64,000 nucleotides of DNA. Source: Cyprinodon diabolis (Eukaryota; Chordata; Actinopteri; Cyprinodontiformes; Cyprinodontidae). Location of the stretch: contig CM060076.1 of NCBI GenBank assembly GCA_030533445.1, forward strand, positions 3,228,501 through 3,292,500, read 5' to 3'. This document shows, in pieces, positions 1 to 12,800 of this stretch; position 1 is the first letter of the stretch; each line of letters opens with the position of its first letter. A model generated the notes under the pieces. It saw only the letters and a list, made by a program, of their open reading frames with translations. It ran no database searches and was not told the DNA's origin. Made by a program: the position numbers and the translations under genes.

Positions 1-81
1 TTTTCAGGATTAAGCTGCTTTAAACTTCATTAGAACCTAAAAGGTTTTCAGTAAGCAGCTTTTTAAAGTTCGTATTTCTGT

Positions 82-87
82 TTTATT
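82..87 (-). terminator. adam17: candidate adam17 poly(A) signal
   Basis: TTTATT on the + strand, AATAAA on the gene strand, about 430 nt past the stop codon. It is the nearest canonical hexamer I see, but the sequence is AT-rich and chance matches are common. Confidence 0.3.
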
Positions 88-512
88 TTCTAAATGTCTG
101 AACTCTTAATATAAAAGTTCTGTTCAAGAGTTTAATTATGGAGATGAAGGCCTGGTCAGCAGCGAGGGAACAGAGATTTCTACAGCAAATAATAGTAGTT
201 AAATATGAATGGATTATTGTAACGGCTGGAGTGCACATTTTAAAAGTTGTACCTTTGAGGGGACAAAAAAAAGGAGTTAAATGAGATCAAATATAAAAAA
301 TGAGCAGAATGTTATTTTAAAAGTAGTTGAACACAAATCAAAGGGATAATGAGGCGTTCAGGGACGATCGTGGACGTAGTAATGTCTCTCAGCCGGCTGA
401 CTTTAAAGCAGACACCCGCCGTTTTAAACGAGAGTAAAAGAAAACCCAAGTTTGGTCTGTAACCTGAGTTCAGCGATGAAATATGTAGAGCAGCGCCCCC
501 TGGCTGCGTCCC

Positions 513-893
513 TCAGCACTGAGTCTCCCTGCTGTCGATCTGATGCTGCCTCTGGAGTCGGAACCTCTTGGGCCTGTCTGTGCAGCTCGCCGGGTCTCGC
601 TCCGTCAGGTCCTCGAACGAACGCCGCGTCGCTCCGGCCGGTCGGCCGAACGCCTCCTGCAGCTCCCCCTCGTCCAGGTGGGAGTCCAGGCTGGGGTCCT
701 CCAGGATGGTGGCCATGTGGGGGGCGTCCAGAGGCGGGGAGGCGTGGCTGGAGGCGGGGCCGGCGCTGAAGATCGGCGGGGTGCTGGTCTGCTGGGGGCT
801 GATGGGAGGGAGGCGCACGTTGGTGGCGGGGAAGGTTAGAGGTTTGAAAATGCGGACAGATGCAGAGTCCAGGCTGCTCAAGAGCTCGGCATT
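513..893 (-). CDS. adam17: adam17 exon 18: cytoplasmic tail and stop
   Basis: 126 codons plus TGA (515-513). Starts [18 protein letters not shown], matching the conserved LSSMDSASVRIIKP of mammals, then a Pro/Ser/Thr-rich linker with candidate SH3-type PxxP motifs, an acidic [14 protein letters not shown] block, and a conserved basic end ([18 protein letters not shown]). GC-rich compared with the neighbouring introns. Confidence 0.93.
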   Translation of the reverse strand, partial: NAELLSSLDSASVRIFKPLTFPATNVRLPPISPQQTSTPPIFSAGPASSHASPPLDAPHMATILEDPSLDSHLDEGELQEAFGRPAGATRRSFEDLTERDPASCTDRPKRFRLQRQHQIDSRETQC

Positions 894-3800
894 CTGGGAA
901 AAAAAACAATGTCCAGTTAGAGACGAGATGAAGGCTTAGACTAAAAGCTGAAGTGACCCTGAAGTTCTTTGATGCTAAACAGAAGCAAACCGAAGTTTCT
1001 CCATTAATTTGTGGAGAATTACGTTCCACAGGAGAACCTCAGGGCTCGGTACTCGGATCCATTTGGCAATACCAGGCAGTTGAAATGGCAGATTATACTT
1101 CTGCAACCGCAAACATCAAATGTCGCTTGGGTCTGGTAGCTAATCAGTTTTACTGGTATGCTTCTGCACCGTCGGTCTGGAATTTCTAGGGACGCACAGC
1201 AGTTTCCCGCCCAAGCGATAGGGGGAGCCTATTCGAGAACTCGCGACATCGAAGGGGAACAGGTTCAGTTAATGGAGCTGGCAAAAAGACCGATTAACCT
1301 TTCGTCCTTGTTGATTGTAGTTGTTCCTCGGTTTTAAAAATGGCGCCCCCCAATGACAACCACACAGACAGCAGGAAAGGCGCACCAAGGACCAATCACA
1401 GCTGCTTTTTGTCTGCACACTTCCACTTGAGGTCTGCGCGGGTTTGCGACCGTCCGACGCGTAGTCAGGATTTTTTTGAGGGGCTTGACGAATGCAGAAC
1501 CTCAACGCGGTGGACGTGGTCACGCATAGAGACAGATTTGACGGTTACAGAGGCTATGCGTCAGAAGCATAAATTGGCCTTAAGGCCTCAAGTTCCTGGG
1601 GTTTTTTCCATTTATTGAATAGTGTAAAATTCACTGTCACACAAATACATTTATAGTTTAATTTTGCACACACTGAGCGATTCAAATGATGGTTCTGACA
1701 GCTCAGGTTTCCTCCAGTAGATGGTGGAGATACCTGCTGCAGGGAGGAAAGCAGCACAGAACAGCAGATCAGCCCCACTTTCATACAGAAACCAAAGATT
1801 TTTCTTCCGTTTTGCCAATTCTAGATCTGCACAAACTATCTTAAATATTACTGTAATCTAATCAGCCTGTTTTTCAGTGTAGTCCTGTTTCTCTGACTGT
1901 AATTGACTGGATGTGCTCTCTTCATCTTGCGACATAGGAGTAGGGGTGGGTATTGGCATGAGTGTTGCGATACGATATTATCACTATCTTGCAATATCTC
2001 TATATATTGTGATATTTTTCCCTGCTGTCAAAATTTAAGTTACAGATAAAAAATTGAGTGCTGTATGTGTTCATCAGGAGATATTAATCATTTGGGGTTT
2101 GAGTCAGTCAACATCTTCTACTGTGCTTCCACTGCGCCACACAGCAAAAGGGCTCCAAGCACCATCTAGCAGAGTGGAGGTGCAGAGGTAGGTTTCCCTC
2201 ATGGTTTTAGGTAAAACATTTTTTGTTTTAAAAAAAAAATGATACTAGGAACTTAAAGATTGATATTATGTCGGGCAGGAAAAAATCACGCTATATCGCC
2301 AAAATTATTGTTTTTCCACACCTCAAGCAAGTCTGCCTGGCTGTGTGTTTCCTGGACGGGGCCGCCTGTGGAGCTGGTTGCCTTTTGTATCTATGCTTCT
2401 TTTTCTATGCCTGCTTCTGTCTCCTTGAACCCCAGTGGGCCTCAGCAGATGGCCGCTCACACTGAGCCTGGTTCTAATGGAGGTTTCTTCCTCTTCAAAG
2501 GGAGTTTTTCCTCTCCACTGTCGCTACAAGCATGCTTAGTGTGAGGGATTGCTGAAGGGTCAATGAGTCGATGCAATCAACTGGTTTTCCTTAGATAGAA
2601 ATCTTTGAATGGATGAACTGGAAAGTTTCTTGAGATGACATGTGTTGTGAATTGGCGCTATAGAAATAAACTGAATAGAATTAATGATTTACCCCCTGCA
2701 GTCCATGACTATATCTGCTCTATTTGGACTTACTGTAGAAGCTCATACTTACACTGGAGAAGAACAGAGACTTGGTGGTCTGTTCATATTGCCTATCCAT
2801 CTTCTTGTCCTGAAAGCAGAGAGAATTGGATCACCGCAGGGTAAAAACGTCACAGTTTTAATGGAGAGGAGAACACGGACGTGATACCGACCACACAGTG
2901 GACCAGGATGCTGAAGGGAACCCAGAAAAGGAGAGAGAACGCCACCACCGAGCCCACGATGTTATCGGCCAGAAACTTTCCGAATGTGTTGATGTCCAGT
3001 TTATCGATGAAGTCCCAAAGACGTTCCACCACATCCTGAACCTGCTTCATGCACTTTCCCTGTGAAGACAGCAGGTTTCATTCTGCTTTACCAACCGAGC
3101 CCCGAACACTCAGCCTCGTAACCGAAAACCACAAACCCTGGTCAGGAGATTAAGGTCTGAATTATGGGTCCAGTTTCCTCTTATAAATAAGAACTTCAAC
3201 TTTCTGTGAGGCTGTGAAGTCTTTTACCCCATTTACTCTACCCTTTTGAAACCAAGCAGAGAACGACCCAAAGACGGTCACCAAGGTAACTGTTGAGCGT
3301 AAATGGGACGCAGCTGAACTGGACCGTGCCAGACAGAACCGGAACGGGCTAGAACTAGTACTGGTTCATCAGTAGGGCTCGGCACGGTTCAGCTGTGGAT
3401 CGGTTCTCTGATATCAAAGAACGCATGAGCAGACGGCGTCGTCTCGTTACAGTCAGCTGACTCGTTTCGTGGGTTTTCGGCGTGTCCGGCTTTCCAATCA
3501 CAGATCTCTTCACCTGTTCACAACACAAACTTTTTGCAGCTTATTAACAATAAATGGTATCAAAAGGGCGTGGTGCCGAGGTCGAGAAGGATGCCTTATT
3601 CTCCTGGCATTCTGCAAACGACGAAATATCTCTAATATAAACAAACATAAGTTCCTAATAGGGATGGAACGTTTTTTGAAAACCGTCCGAACCGTTCGGT
3701 TCGACTGTCTCTGTTCGGTTCGCGTGTGTTGCGTTCGGTTCATGCGCTGCTCCTTTTTCTCATAGGCGAAGCGTTTACACTCCAGAGCAGAAGCTGGCGG

Positions 3801-6800
3801 TACTGCGACCAAAGCCAACCACCAGTAGTAAACGAGAAGAAGAAGCGAAGCAGCGTAGCCGGGTGTAGCAGAAAAAAATCAGTTGTTGTGGAGAATTGTG
3901 TGGGTATGGCGAGTGGGAAAGAACAGGAGTTGGAAGACGCGCCAGCAGCACTTTATAGGTCTGCTGTATGGGACCACTTTGCATTTAGAGTGACCTACGA
4001 TGACGGCGGAAAGAAAGTTGTTGAAAAAAACAGTGTGCAAGCATTGTGCAACACGTTTTGTTTATGCTAACAGCAACAGGACCAACATGTCAGGCTAACC
4101 CCAAAATCTTACATACTCCGTCAGCGCTCCGCTGCGCTCCGAGTTCCTTGGAGATCGTAGAGATCATGCGCGAAATGATTAAATTCAAAGCAGCAAAACA
4201 TGATGAAATGATCCAGGATGATTAAAAATAATTACAACCAACATATACCGAACCGAAAACCGTGACCACGAAACCGTGAACCGAACCGAACCGTGGATTT
4301 TGTGAACCGTTCCACCCCTAGTTCCTAAATGTTATGGGCGGCGCCATTTTTGTTGGTGTAATTCCCGCCTTAAGAGTTTTAGTATCGTGGACCGCCAATA
4401 GTAGACGAGGAACCGTGCTAGCTTGATGTGTAAATGGTTGTAAGAACCGACCGCGGCACGGTTAACTGATCCAAGCTCCGTCCAAATTCAAGATGGATCG
4501 GTTTTAGATGGCTACTGGAAATCGGGAATTTTAGAACCATTTTCACGACCCTCTTAAACTGATCAGTCCTCGCACGGAGCTTGAACTCGGCATTGAACTC
4601 GGACAGAAATCTCAGGGGGAGGAACTCAAGAAACTCTGCAGAAAATATTACAAAGAACAATCCTTCATAAAATAAAATAAAACATTGTGGACGACAGTGA
4701 ACATCCTCTTCAGAAGACTGTTGAACAACAACAGGGTGTCTTCAGTCAAAGGTTTTATGGATCCATTGTAAGATAGACGGCTACAGAGATCCTTCCTACC
4801 AACAGATGGTAACATTTAAAACTGGTTAAAAATAAACAAACCTTAGTTACAACATTTCATTTCCTTTCAGAATCAATAGAGTTTTTTTATTGAACTTATG
4901 CTACGTTCAGACCGCGAGCAGCAGAAGCAGCAGCGCCTCATCAACCAATGAGAGAAGCTGATCTGGGAGCTGGCAGGGAGTCAGACACAGCACTGCTGAT
5001 GCAGAGCGCTATGATCACTCCTCTGAAGCAGTTTATTAACGCCTAAATTAACTTAAAATGTAGAAACCTGCCAGCAGAATATGTTCGATTTTATTATCCT
5101 GCTGCTTGCAGTTTGGATTACGTACGTGAAAAATGCTAACATCTTACCTCCAGCCGCCGTGAAAAGTAGCGGAAAAAACGCAAAGAGGCAGGATGGAAAT
5201 CTGGATGAACTGACTGCACAGATTAAGTTTTCAGGTGGACTTTCTCAATTAAAAACAAATTAAAACTACTTTTTACCTACTGATCACAGCAAACATAGCT
5301 GCCATTTTTACAGGCAAAGCCAGGATAGAGAAGCTCCGCCCAGTTAGCATCAGACCCACTTTTCGACCGCGCAGCTAGAGCAGCAGAGATGCTTCAGTCG
5401 CGCGTCAGAACTAAACTTGAACAAGCATCAAACATAAAGCAGCATGTGTGTTTTTGCTGTTGAACGTAGCTTTATTGATAACTTCTAATGCTTCACTTGG
5501 TGGATCTATGAGACCCAGAGGGGAGAGATGGACTCTGGGGAGCAGAGAGGAAGTAATGAGTGATTCACTGATGGATCGTCTCACCGCTCCGTCGCAGAAT
5601 CCCACCGTGCACGGTTTGCCTTTCCGCAGAAACATTGGGTCTCCTTTGGTGTCAACAAACGGGTTACAGATCCCATTTTTGCCCCGGCAGCAGACTTTAC
5701 AGGACGAGTTGGTCTCTGGACAGAAATAAAAACTGCAGTTAGATGAGAACGTTCATCAGGGAGACACTTTCAGCGAAAAGTGATTTTTCACTCCAAAACT
5801 TCTGAAGTTTCTATGGAAGCCCGTTTCAGCCACCCTGTAAAAAAAAGAAGAAAAAATTATCTCATTATAATGAGATAGTAACTCAATATAATGAGACACT
5901 ATCTCATTATATTGAGTTAGCATCTCATAATGAGATACTATTTCATTATAATGAGATAATTTTTTTTTCTTTTTTTTTACAGAGTGGCGGAAACGGGCTT
6001 TCTTATCAATCACTTAAGAAATAAAAACAATATAAATCAATTAAAAAATGATGATTGTAGCATCATCATGATTGTATATAAACTGCGATTATAGTATATG
6101 GTAATCGACACTATATAGATATAGGACTATAAGATATTTTGACTTCTAACCATTTTATCATTGATAAAACATATTTTAATATAGAACTTATAACAAATAC
6201 AGGAAATTAAGCGGCTAAAATTTATAAAAATATTGCAGTTAAAACCACTAAACCATTAGGAGATTAACAAAAATAACCGTGGTTACAACTTTGATGTAAA
6301 ATTATAAAATTAAATAAATGACTAAGAAATATTGTCAATATAAACACTAACATAGAATATATTAGAAATAAAATTGCAAAAACTGTTGGAATATTATTTA
6401 AAATAAAACATTTAATAAATATTAAAGGCCTGCATATTATATATTCCTCTTTGGTTACGCTTTATTTGTCTTATTGTTCAGAAGTATGGGGAAATGAAAA
6501 TAAAACAATTATTGATAAGTTAGTTAAGTTGCAAAAAAACAGCTATAAGGCTTACTAATAAGGTGGGATACCGTAAACCAACTGATAAACCCTTCATTCA
6601 AAGCAACATTCAAATTCAAAGACATTGTTTATATAAAAATACTGGAAATAATGCATAAAGCAGTGAATAAAAGTCTTCCTTCTGGTATTCAGAAATTATT
6701 TAAGTCAAGAAAGAATAAATATAATTTTTTGCAAGGTTTGTTTATATTTGAATGTGCAGAAGAGAGGAGCCAGATGAAGTTTCAGTTATTGGTGTGAAAA

Positions 6801-9800
6801 TGTGGAACGCATTGAATGATGATTTAAAGTTATGTCCTTTCTTGGTGAATTCTAAAAGGGCTTTAAAATGTAAAAAGATAAAATCCTATGTTATGTAGAT
6901 TTGAGAATTTATATACGCAGTAAAGAAGCTGGTAGGCTGTAAAGGTTGTAAGTAGAAAACAGGTTAGGCAATAATAAGCTTTGCTTCAGCCTATTCCTTT
7001 TTTTTTGTTAAATTGTTGGTTTTGTTTTGATGTGGTTTTGTTGTTTAATGTTGAATTATTTGCTAAAAAAATAAAGTGAAGTGAAAACTTCTATCAATGT
7101 TATCAATATTGGTAATAATGCATGTTTAGAATAATAATTGAGGGAAATTAGCAGAAAAGGTAATTCAATTATTCTTCTGATTCTACTAGACTCAATTAAG
7201 ATAAATAAATAAATTAACAACAATAAGTAGCCTGGGTGCCATTCCGAACTTAGTCCCGCCCACAAGGTTTGAGGTCGGGAAGTTCGGTCTGGCATTGCTC
7301 AATAGTAGTGCGAGTATGATCGCCCACTCTCTGGCGATCCAATCAAATTGTCAGGGCGGGCTTTATACGATGATGGACAGATGATCAACAGTAACGTAAT
7401 CAACCACGTCACCAAAGCGCGCATGGGAGACAGCAACAATGGCTGCCGCTGGAGAGTTGAGGTGAGTAGATTCTGCTATTAGGTCTGTTCTAGAAGATAT
7501 CGACAGCAAATTAATTTTAAAAGAGGAACAGAGAAACGCGATCAAGGCTCATCTTCTTATTCTAGGCGTGCAACTGCACGCTTTGATTTTTGTTGACAAC
7601 AACTATGCCTCGCTTAACATACATCACGCACTCCGTTGCTCTTATTGGTTGTAGGTCTATCCAATTGAGTGCAGAGGCATTTTTTTCCTGGTTCGTTCAA
7701 AACACGCCCCATAATCACAGCTCTATGGAGCAGCATCAGACTCATTCTGACTAGAATTGAGTAGGACTACGTCAGGCTAAACAATAAGACCCTTTTTCAT
7801 CATTCTGATTCATTCTCTTTTTATTCTCCCACTCTGCAGAATCTGTTAGTTCAATCTCTAACGTTCTGCTCCAGTTTTAGTCCGTGAGGCAGACACCCTG
7901 TCTACTTTTAAGGCTAGGCTTAAAACTTTCCTTTTTGATAAAGCTTCTAGTTAGAGTGGCTCAGGTTATCCTGAGCTATCTCTATAGTTATGCTGCTATA
8001 GGCTTAGACTGCTGGAGGATATAGGGACCCTTTTTTCATCATTCTGCTTCATTCTATCTCTATTCTCCCACTCTGCAGAATCTGTTAGTTCAATCTCTAA
8101 CGTTCTGCTCTCTCTGCTTTTTCTCATAGTAGCTTCATCTGGTCTGTTCCTGTTTGGCTGTGACTCCATCCTGGAGAGAAATATCAGCTGTGCTGCTGCC
8201 ATCAACACCTTTGTTTCTAGATGTTGGAGCTTGGCCTGTTTTTCAGTGTAGTCCTGTTTCTCTGACTGTGACTAACTGGATGTGCTCTCTTCATCCTCTG
8301 ACATGGGAGCTGGCTCGGAGCTCGGCTGCCTGGCTGTGTGTTTCCTGGACGGGGCCGCCTGTGGAGCTGGTTGCCTTTTGTATCTATGCTTCTTTTTCTA
8401 TGTCTGCTTCTGTCTCCTTGAACCCCAGTGGGCCTCAGCAGATGGCCGCTCACACTGAGCCTGGTTCTGCTGGAGGTTTCTTCCTGTTCAAAGGGAGTTT
8501 TTCCTCTCCACTGTCGCTACAAGCATGCTTAGTGTGAGGGATTGCTGAAGAGTCAATGAGTCGATGCAATCAACTGGTTTTCCTTAGATAGAAAACTTTG
8601 AATCAATCTGACTGGATGATCTGGTGAACTGGAAAGTGACTTGAGATGACATGTGTTGATGAAGATTCTCAGTCATCCAGTTCATATTAATTCCGTAAAA
8701 GTTTAAAAAACAATACTTTTGTGGCATGACTTGTGATGTGAATTGGCGCTATAGAAATAAATTGAATTAAGCCTGATGTTATTTGCATGTGGGTAACCTT
8801 TGGATCAACCACAGGATGCCTCAGCTTCAGTCTAGTTTTCTATTTTGCTGCTTGTATTTAAGGATAAATATTTAAAAACATTGCAGAAATTTCTCCTTTA
8901 AGGAAAAAGTTGTACTTTTTTTGCAGCTGTTTTCCTGCTACCAGTTAGAAACGTCCCAAAGTGAACAGTGCTGCCCCCCCTCATCTTTCTAACTACTGAT
9001 GGAAACGCAGCAGCGGTACCGTTGCAGGCGCAGGGCTCCAGCTTTAGAACCACCTGACAGAAGGGAACGCACTCGCCGCCGCGGCATTCTCCATTATCCA
9101 AACACACAGTTTTATCTGGAGCGTTCTCTGGCGGGGGGCACTCGCTGCCGTTTCCTGTTGGAAAACAAAAAAACGTTGTTTGATTATCATCAAGACAAGC
9201 ATAAAAACGACTATCAGACACAAAGAGGCTAAATGGAAACAGCTGACCTGTGCAGTAGGAGTGGCCCTTACAGGTTGCCTCGATGGGCTCCTGGCAGACC
9301 TCGCCTTTGGCCTGGAACCTGCAGCCCTTACAGCAGGCGCTGTTCCTGTCGCTGAGCAAAGAGACGATGGATGAGCAGCGCTGAGCCCCGAATGGAGCAT
9401 CCAGCTAGAGTGACTCAGACCTGCACTGAGCTTCGTCCCTCAGCCGGCAATCCTCGGTGCAGCAGGGGTCCGAGTTGAAATGCAGCAGGCCTGGGTCGCA
9501 CTGCTCGCCCTGCTCCACCCGGGAGTTCCCGCACACGTTGACGTTCCTCTCCTTGAAGCAAGACGGCGCTTTGGAGCGCAGGCGCTTCACGATGGACTGC
9601 TTGCTGCAGTTGGAGAAGAGCTGAGAGAACAAAAGCGTCCGGCCGTGTTACAAACCTTTAGTTCTTTTTAGTTTTAGAAAACGTGGCGACGATGCAGCGG
9701 CACCAGCACCTTGTTGTTGACGTGGTCTCCGCTCACAGCGATGGGGTACATGACGTACTTCCCGCCCTGGTCCTCCCGCGGAGCGCAGTACGGCACGTTA

Positions 9801-12800
9801 TCCGGGTCGTGCTCTGCTCCGAAGTTATGGCCCAGCTCGTGAGTCGTCACCAGGTCCGCTTCCTGTCCGAAATACAGACAAAAAGATAAAACTCTGTGTT
9901 TTCTCTAACGAATGGCCTCCATGCTAGGAGCCCACCTTGGTCAGGATGGTCTTCCCGTAGTTCTTGGTGCTGGTCAGGCCCGTGTTCAGGTAGATGGCTC
10001 CATGTTTGCTAGCTGCTGTTTCAGAAGCTGAACGGCAGAACTCGTTAAAAAAAAATCAAGGCTGAAACTCAAAGAGCTTAGGAGGAAACTTAAACGCTTA
10101 CCTTTGGAGCAGAGACCTCCGGCGAACTCCGGTTTGTTCGGGGCCACGTACGCCAGACCCAGAGTGCCCTCATCAAAGTCCTGGTAGGTGAAGAGGTGGG
10201 CTAGGCAGACGCTGGAGGCGTTCTGAGCGATGTCCACGCTGAACTGCTGCAGGAGGTCAGAAAGAAAGCGGCTCTGTTTAACCACAGCATTGGAACCAAT
10301 CCTTTCAAATCTCTCTAAAAACACTTAAAGTCCAACTAATTCCAAAAAAGTAAAAAAAAAAAAACAATCCACTGGACTTTGTTTCCAAGTTTGAAGATGT
10401 TTCGCTTCTCATCCAGGAAGCTTTTTCTATTCAGAATGTCAGAAATAGCACAGAGTTTAAGGCTTTATAGAGTGGACCAAAAACAAAGCCTTGTTTTAAG
10501 AAAACATGCAAACTGAACCGGACGAACGGGTCCACCCCTTTGGAATGGGGGTCATTTGGTTTAATTGTTAGCCTGTAATACTAGAAACCTGTCTATGTCT
10601 CTGAAAGGGGGTCGTCAAAGGGAATTGTTGGCGTGGCCCAATAGGCAAGGTCTTCTGTTCCCCTGTAACCGGGTTCCTACAGCATAAAGCAAGTTAAATT
10701 CAAGACTTTTTAATGCAACTTGAAATAAAAATTTAAGACCAAATTCACAAGAAACAAGAAAAACCCGCTAGCTACAACTTAACCCAAAGGTTTATTTTAA
10801 CATAAACCACTGCACTAATGTTTCAGATTTTGAAAAGCTTCCCACACAGGAAGAAAGCTAAAAACACACAAATGACTGATAGATTTTAACAATTATTTAA
10901 CTGAATTCACAAACTTTGTTTTAGCAGGGAACAAAACTAATCAGTTTTAAAGCCACAACATAACCAGTGCTAAGTCTTTTTGCAGCTATTTTTCTTTGTA
11001 TGGTTTTCTTAGTATGTTTGATTTGGTGATAAGTGGAGGCGTTGCAGAGACAAGGGTGGAACTAAACTGAGAAATACCGGCTGTTTCTCTGTAACTCCAT
11101 TTTGACGCTTTGTGTTTCGTGCTTCGCATGTGCGACTCCACTGCTTTAATTCCCATCGTTCTGAGCTTGAATGACTTCTTGCATAAATCCACTGAGCCTC
11201 ATGTATGTTCCCTGGTTTTAGCCATGGAGAAAACTCTTGGCTGCAGACAATTTTGGTTACATTTACACTTGCTCATATTTTCCAGACAAAAAGTTAATGG
11301 TGCATCTCCCAAATGTCCCGGCAGCAACAACGCTGTTATTGGTTCCGCTATCAGGACAGAACCAATAATGGCGAGCCATTATTTTAATTTTTTTTGTGTC
11401 AATTTTAACATTATATTTAGATTACAAAAATAAATCGTAATAAAAAGAATTCTATTTATGATGTTTTAAAAATTAAGACCTACGAAAGACTGATTTAAGA
11501 CATTTTAATACCAATTAAGGGCTTCGTTTTGAGGAATTCAATGCCTTTTAAGACTTTTTAAGGAACCATGAGTAAGGAGGTGGGGGTTTTGATGATAGCG
11601 GGAAGGGATTAACTGAATCGCTGTATTGTAGGTTTTTGAAAGCTGAAATCTGACCCCCACCCCCCTCTGTTTAATGTTGTTTTTTCTTTCTTAACATAGA
11701 TGGCTTCTTTCACACCCTTTTCAAACCACCTACAGGGCTCGATGTTAACCATCGCCCGATCTCCCGGGGCAAGTAGTTTTTATTGTTGGGAGAGTACAAA
11801 TTTCATTGCATTTGCCCGCCGGGCAAGTTGCAAAGATCGCAAATTTTTTTTATTTATCACTCAAAATTACTTTAAAATCACCGACATTTGCTGAAAGCGA
11901 CCCACAAGCATTGCCGGCACCATCTTTGTTGTTTTGTACACATTCTCGCGTGATTTGAAAAAGCCGTGTGATTTTCCGCTAGATGGCGTGATTCAGCTCT
12001 TGGGGAGAGAATTCTGCAGAGCAGCAGCTGGATGATGAATTTAATCTATACTATAATACACGCTAGATTAAGAATGATCAGTCAGGGATTAGGAAAATAA
12101 TAATTGTATGCGCACAGTGTAAATATTTCTATCATATGGCAGCCTTCTGTACAGTGATGCAGGTTAAAAAACGCTCATTACATTTCTTTCTCTTAGACAT
12201 TGGAGTGGTGCATTTAAATGTTATAGAGCTAAACATGTTAAATTGGTGAGAAGTAGTAGTGTAACTTTTTAACCTGTCAACTTTTTTTTAGATTGTTAAC
12301 ATTAAAATTTATATTTTTCCAAGCATAAAACAGTTTAAAGCAAAGTTTAGTTTGAAAAGAATGTGCAGGGAGGATTGAAAAGGATGTTAACACGGTAATG
12401 TAGGATTGAGTTCATTATCTGACGCATTCATATACACACCAGAAAAAAATACTGAATTACAAAAAACATTTAAAAAACAAACATGTTTCATTGATATATA
12501 TATATACAAAAATGAATATTAGAAACTATATTTATCAAACATTATACTGGGCAAGTAAAAATTGTTTCTGGGCTAATGATATTTGGTAGCCTCTTGCCCG
12601 AAGGGCAAAAATCCTTAACGTCAACCCCTGACCTGTCTCCTTTGTCCAAATGTGAACATTCTGGTCTTTTTTTGATTAATCATTAACTGGAGAATAGAGA
12701 CTCTAAAACATGCCTTAAGCTGAAAGAATGAACCAATTAGAGAAGGAATTATATCAACACTGTAAAAAAAAAAGAAAAAAATTTTGCCTTTAAGATAAAA

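Larger units (their letters stand above)
894..2752. other. adam17 intron 17 with nested repeats
   Basis: Non-coding. Holds a CG-richer interspersed repeat at ~1335-1565, similar in sense to ~18880-19045 (shared ACCAAGGACCAAT, CTTGAGGTCTG and GTCCGACG words), and an interrupted L2-like LINE 3' end at 1866-2684. Confidence 0.6.

Noticed and set aside
424..1029. 201-codon minus ORF overlapping the adam17 end
   Set aside because: An out-of-frame shadow of the GC-rich last exon; the conserved ADAM17 tail is in another frame.
8898..9359. 153-codon minus ORF as a short disintegrin-like gene
   Set aside because: It is adam17 exons 13 and 14 read through their short intron (9155-9247). Splicing restores the family sequence.
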